Positions 5,283 to 5,836 of a DNA stretch of 5,836 bases are shown in pieces; positions within the stretch are counted from its first letter, which is position 1, and each line of letters starts with the position of its first letter. The translations under genes and the position numbers were made by a program. The DNA comes from Erythrobacter sp. (GTDB lineage Bacteria; Pseudomonadota; Alphaproteobacteria; Sphingomonadales; Sphingomonadaceae). The notes beneath the pieces are model-generated. The model was not told the DNA's origin and made no database searches. It saw only the letters and a list, made by a program, of their open reading frames with translations. The stretch is taken from the NCBI GenBank assembly GCA_013214365.1, contig JABSPI010000258.1, forward strand, positions 1 through 5,836. Direction: 5' to 3'.

Positions 5283-5836
5283 TTGTTCGTAAACGACCCC
5301 GCCCCCACGCAAGGCCCGGATGGCCCGCGCGATGATGCGCCGCTGGCTGATCGCTTGCGCCCGCGCACGCTCGATCAGGTGATCGGACAGGAACATCTAA
5401 CCGGGCCGGAGGGGGCCATCGGCCGGATGGTCAGCGCCGGACGGTTGGCCAGCATGGTTTTGTGGGGGCCGCCGGGCACCGGCAAGACCAGCATTGCGCG
5501 ATTGCTGGCCGATGCGGTGGGCATGCGGTTTGTCGCGATCAGCGCGGTGTTTTCAGGCGTTGCGGATTTGAAAAAAGCCTTTGCCGAGGCCGATAAGCTG
5601 GCGGATGCGGGGCATAAAACCTTGCTGTTCGTGGACGAGATCCACCGTTTCAACCGCGCCCAGCAGGACGGGTTTTTGCCCTTTGTCGAACGCGGCACAG
5701 TGACCTTGGTGGGCGCAACAACCGAAAATCCCAGCTTCGCATTGAACGCCGCCCTGCTCAGCCGCGCGCAGGTTCTGATCCTTGAACGGCTGGGGCCTGA
5801 CGCGCTCACCGCTTTGCTGGAACGGGCCGAGGGGCT
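5274..5836 (+). CDS. rarA: Replication-associated recombination protein A (AAA+ ATPase), 3' end cut by window edge
   Basis: RarA/MgsA is a clamp-loader-like, Mgs1/WRNIP1-family AAA+ ATPase that acts at stalled replication forks and gaps. The first 187 codons are present, against about 435-450 for the family. Visible are LADRLRPRTLDQVIGQEHL (24-42), the family entry segment; Walker A GPPGTGKT (65-72); SAVFSGVADLK (90-100), a RarA-type signature; Walker B LLFVDEIHRFN with D121/E122; sensor 1 GATTENPSF (147-155) with N152; and the likely arginine finger R164 in LLSRAQV. The lid and C-terminal tetramerisation domains lie off the right edge. The first in-frame start codon after a long open stretch is the ATG at 5274, giving the usual MADLF N-terminus. 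It has no recognisable Shine-Dalgarno and lies inside an inverted repeat. It is divergent from padR with 115 bp between starts. Confidence 0.95.
   Translation, partial: MADLFVNDPAPTQGPDGPRDDAPLADRLRPRTLDQVIGQEHLTGPEGAIGRMVSAGRLASMVLWGPPGTGKTSIARLLADAVGMRFVAISAVFSGVADLKKAFAEADKLADAGHKTLLFVDEIHRFNRAQQDGFLPFVERGTVTLVGATTENPSFALNAALLSRAQVLILERLGPDALTALLERAEG

Noticed and set aside
5375..5809. Minus-strand open frame of 144 codons over rarA
   Set aside because: Antisense of the Walker A to arginine-finger region of RarA. This frame is often open opposite rarA in GC-rich genomes and looks coding only by mirror conservation.
1..5836. A new defence, mobile or multi-gene accessory system
   Set aside because: All genes are housekeeping or common accessory types with even composition. 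There are no integrase, transposase, toxin-antitoxin, CRISPR or nuclease-helicase features.

Overview
The window reads as ordinary chromosome of an alphaproteobacterium. It is GC-rich (roughly 60% by eye), gene-dense and uses codons evenly throughout. The alphaproteobacterial/methanosarcinal-type SerC and the style of the GT4, PadR and RarA proteins suggest Sphingomonadales, probably near Erythrobacteraceae. That taxonomic placement is inference from protein style, not from a search. I see no insertion sequence, phage gene, CRISPR array, tRNA or rRNA, and no sign of recent transfer.

Layout. The left part (1-2615) is the serine-biosynthesis unit on the minus strand. serC (phosphoserine aminotransferase) is followed after 243 bp by serA (3-phosphoglycerate dehydrogenase), which runs off the left edge. 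serC is preceded by a short structured leader of two abutting hairpins, the second of which contains the Shine-Dalgarno; this fits the published alphaproteobacterial serC RNA motif. SerA makes 3-phosphohydroxypyruvate and SerC transaminates it to O-phosphoserine, so the two enzymes catalyse consecutive steps.

The middle (2698-4361) has a GT4 glycosyltransferase on the plus strand, divergent from serC. It converges, with only 8 bp between stop codons, on a minus-strand gene for a small four-helix membrane protein. An inverted repeat contains both stop codons.

The right part (4505-5836) has a YqjI-like PadR-family repressor on the minus strand, preceded by a perfect ATATAT-core palindrome that overlaps its probable -10 box. 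Diverging from it is the 5' part of rarA/mgsA, an AAA+ ATPase of replication-fork maintenance, which runs off the right edge. Its start codon sits at the centre of a perfect 8-1-8 inverted repeat.

No stretch without a gene exceeds 300 bases; the longest is 1110-1352. I find no convincing new multi-gene system. The items most worth checking are regulatory: the serC leader, the PadR operator region, the rarA start-codon palindrome, and the G-tract and hairpin in the serC-serA gap.
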